Under the pieces are notes generated by a model. The model had not been told where the DNA came from. It did not search any database and worked only from the letters and a program-made list of their open reading frames with translations. A stretch of DNA of 7,353 bases. Origin: Actinomycetales bacterium (lineage in GTDB: Bacteria > Actinomycetota > Actinomycetes > Actinomycetales > Microbacteriaceae). The translations under genes and the position numbers were made by a program. Shown piece after piece: positions 6,518-7,353 of this stretch; position 1 is the stretch's first letter; every line of letters starts with the position of its first letter. The stretch spans positions 1-7,353 of the forward strand of contig JAGWUG010000045.1 of assembly GCA_028868555.1 (NCBI GenBank), in the 5' to 3' direction.

Positions 6518-7353
6518 ATGCAGGAATCAGGTTTCATTTCGCTCCGTAAAGTTCGCAACGCGCAGGCCACCGATGCCGGTCTCGACGCCAATCTGGAGCA
6601 CGAAAAACTTCGAGTCGAGGTCATCAAGGCCGACCTGATCCGAATGCAGATCAGCCGCGGCGGAGTCTTCGACGAGTCGCCGACCTACGCTCTCGCTATC
6701 GACCCTGTGGCCGAGGCAAAGGCAGCCGGTCTCGACCGTGCCTTCGACGTGAACATCACCGACTCCAGCGCCACCCTGACCACCAGCGCCCTGCAGCTGG
6801 TCATCGACCTAAACGACTTCGGCTACACCCTCACCCGCACCGATGGCAGCGCAGTGGCGGCATCGGTGGGCGGCTACAGCATTCTGAACAACGACTGGCG
6901 CGTAGCGCGCGCGGCCAAGCCTGGCGACCCTATTTATGGTCTGGGTGAAAAGACCGGCCGGCAGAACCGCCGCGGACGTGACTTCCACCTCTGGAACACC
7001 GATGTTCTAAACCCGAACGCCTCCGGCGAGTTTGCAAAGGCGCACCCCGGAACCCACCCGCGCGCGGACAACACCTCGGTGGAGTTCGACCCTTACTACG
7101 TGTCGATTCCGTTCTTCTATCATCAGGATGCGACAACTGGTGCGATGGCCGGCTCGTTCATCGACAACGGCTACCGTGCTCACTACGACTTCCGCTCGGA
7201 CGATCGCATTGATATCACCTTTGCCGGCGGCCAGTACACCGAATACTTCTTCGCGGGACCTTCCATGCCGTCCATTCTTCGCGACTACACCTGGCTCACC
7301 GGCCGAACCCAGCTGCCACCGATGTGGGCACTCGGCTACCACCAGTGCCGCTG
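6518..7353 (+). CDS. GH31 alpha-glucosidase-type glycoside hydrolase, N-terminal part (cut by right edge)
   Basis: 278 codons are open from ATG 6518 to the right edge. The protein begins with a beta-sandwich, galactose-mutarotase-like GH31 N-terminal domain (about 1-265). Its hallmark is YGLGEKTGRQNRRGR (140-154) followed by WNTD (159-162), then YYVSIPFFYH (193-202), GSFIDNGYR (212-220) and EYFFAGPSMPSILRDYTWLTG (242-262, loop into the barrel); the barrel opens with LPPMWALGYHQCR (266-278), a classic GH31 signature. The catalytic Asp residues lie beyond the edge. Family members hydrolyse terminal alpha-glucosides or alpha-xylosides; alpha-glucosidase is favoured by the divergent amylosucrase gene, but the specificity region is not visible. 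No signal peptide, so probably cytoplasmic, acting on imported sugars or internal glucan. It lacks a ribosome binding site and is likely leaderless, with a LacI-type operator over its promoter. Family is sure, substrate is not. Confidence 0.93.
   Translation, partial: MQESGFISLRKVRNAQATDAGLDANLEHEKLRVEVIKADLIRMQISRGGVFDESPTYALAIDPVAEAKAAGLDRAFDVNITDSSATLTTSALQLVIDLNDFGYTLTRTDGSAVAASVGGYSILNNDWRVARAAKPGDPIYGLGEKTGRQNRRGRDFHLWNTDVLNPNASGEFAKAHPGTHPRADNTSVEFDPYYVSIPFFYHQDATTGAMAGSFIDNGYRAHYDFRSDDRIDITFAGGQYTEYFFAGPSMPSILRDYTWLTGRTQLPPMWALGYHQCR

Overview
This window looks like a stretch of actinobacterial chromosome, probably from a small-genome Microbacteriaceae-like organism. That placement is an inference. 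It rests on fairly high G+C, C/G-rich third codon positions, tight gene packing, GTG starts, apparently leaderless starts, short cysE-type serine acetyltransferase, and two actinobacterial-style polytopic GT39-like glycosyltransferases. There are no RNA genes, insertion sequences or CRISPR arrays that I can see, and no gap between genes exceeds about 190 bases.

Layout from left to right: (1) Positions 1-2684, minus strand: two consecutive polytopic membrane glycosyltransferases of the GT39/ArnT/mannosyltransferase type. The second one in reading order runs off the left edge. They are separated by 21 bases and are probably one transcript for lipid-linked sugar transfer outside the membrane. 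(2) Positions 2685-2850: divergent promoter region. (3) Positions 2851-4344, plus strand: cysK-cysE, the two-step serine-to-cysteine pathway as a two-gene operon. CysE ends in the isoleucine that normally docks into CysK. (4) Positions 4345-4405: a short convergent gap with small hairpins. (5) Positions 4406-6334, minus strand: an amylosucrase-type GH13 enzyme with its catalytic triad and the sucrose-specific Asp/Arg pair. (6) Positions 6335-6517: a divergent control region with several inverted repeats and a very good LacI/GalR-type operator. (7) Positions 6518 to the right edge, plus strand: the N-terminal part of a GH31 alpha-glucosidase/alpha-xylosidase-type enzyme, probably read from a leaderless mRNA.

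Functionally the window joins three modules: envelope glycosylation, cysteine synthesis, and a sugar module. In the sugar module, sucrose could be split by the amylosucrase into fructose plus alpha-glucan, and alpha-glucosides could be trimmed to glucose by the GH31 enzyme, with both under one sugar-responsive repressor. Nothing here is a clearly unknown system. The most interesting parts are the shared control region of the divergent GH13/GH31 pair and the repeated leaderless-start geometry.
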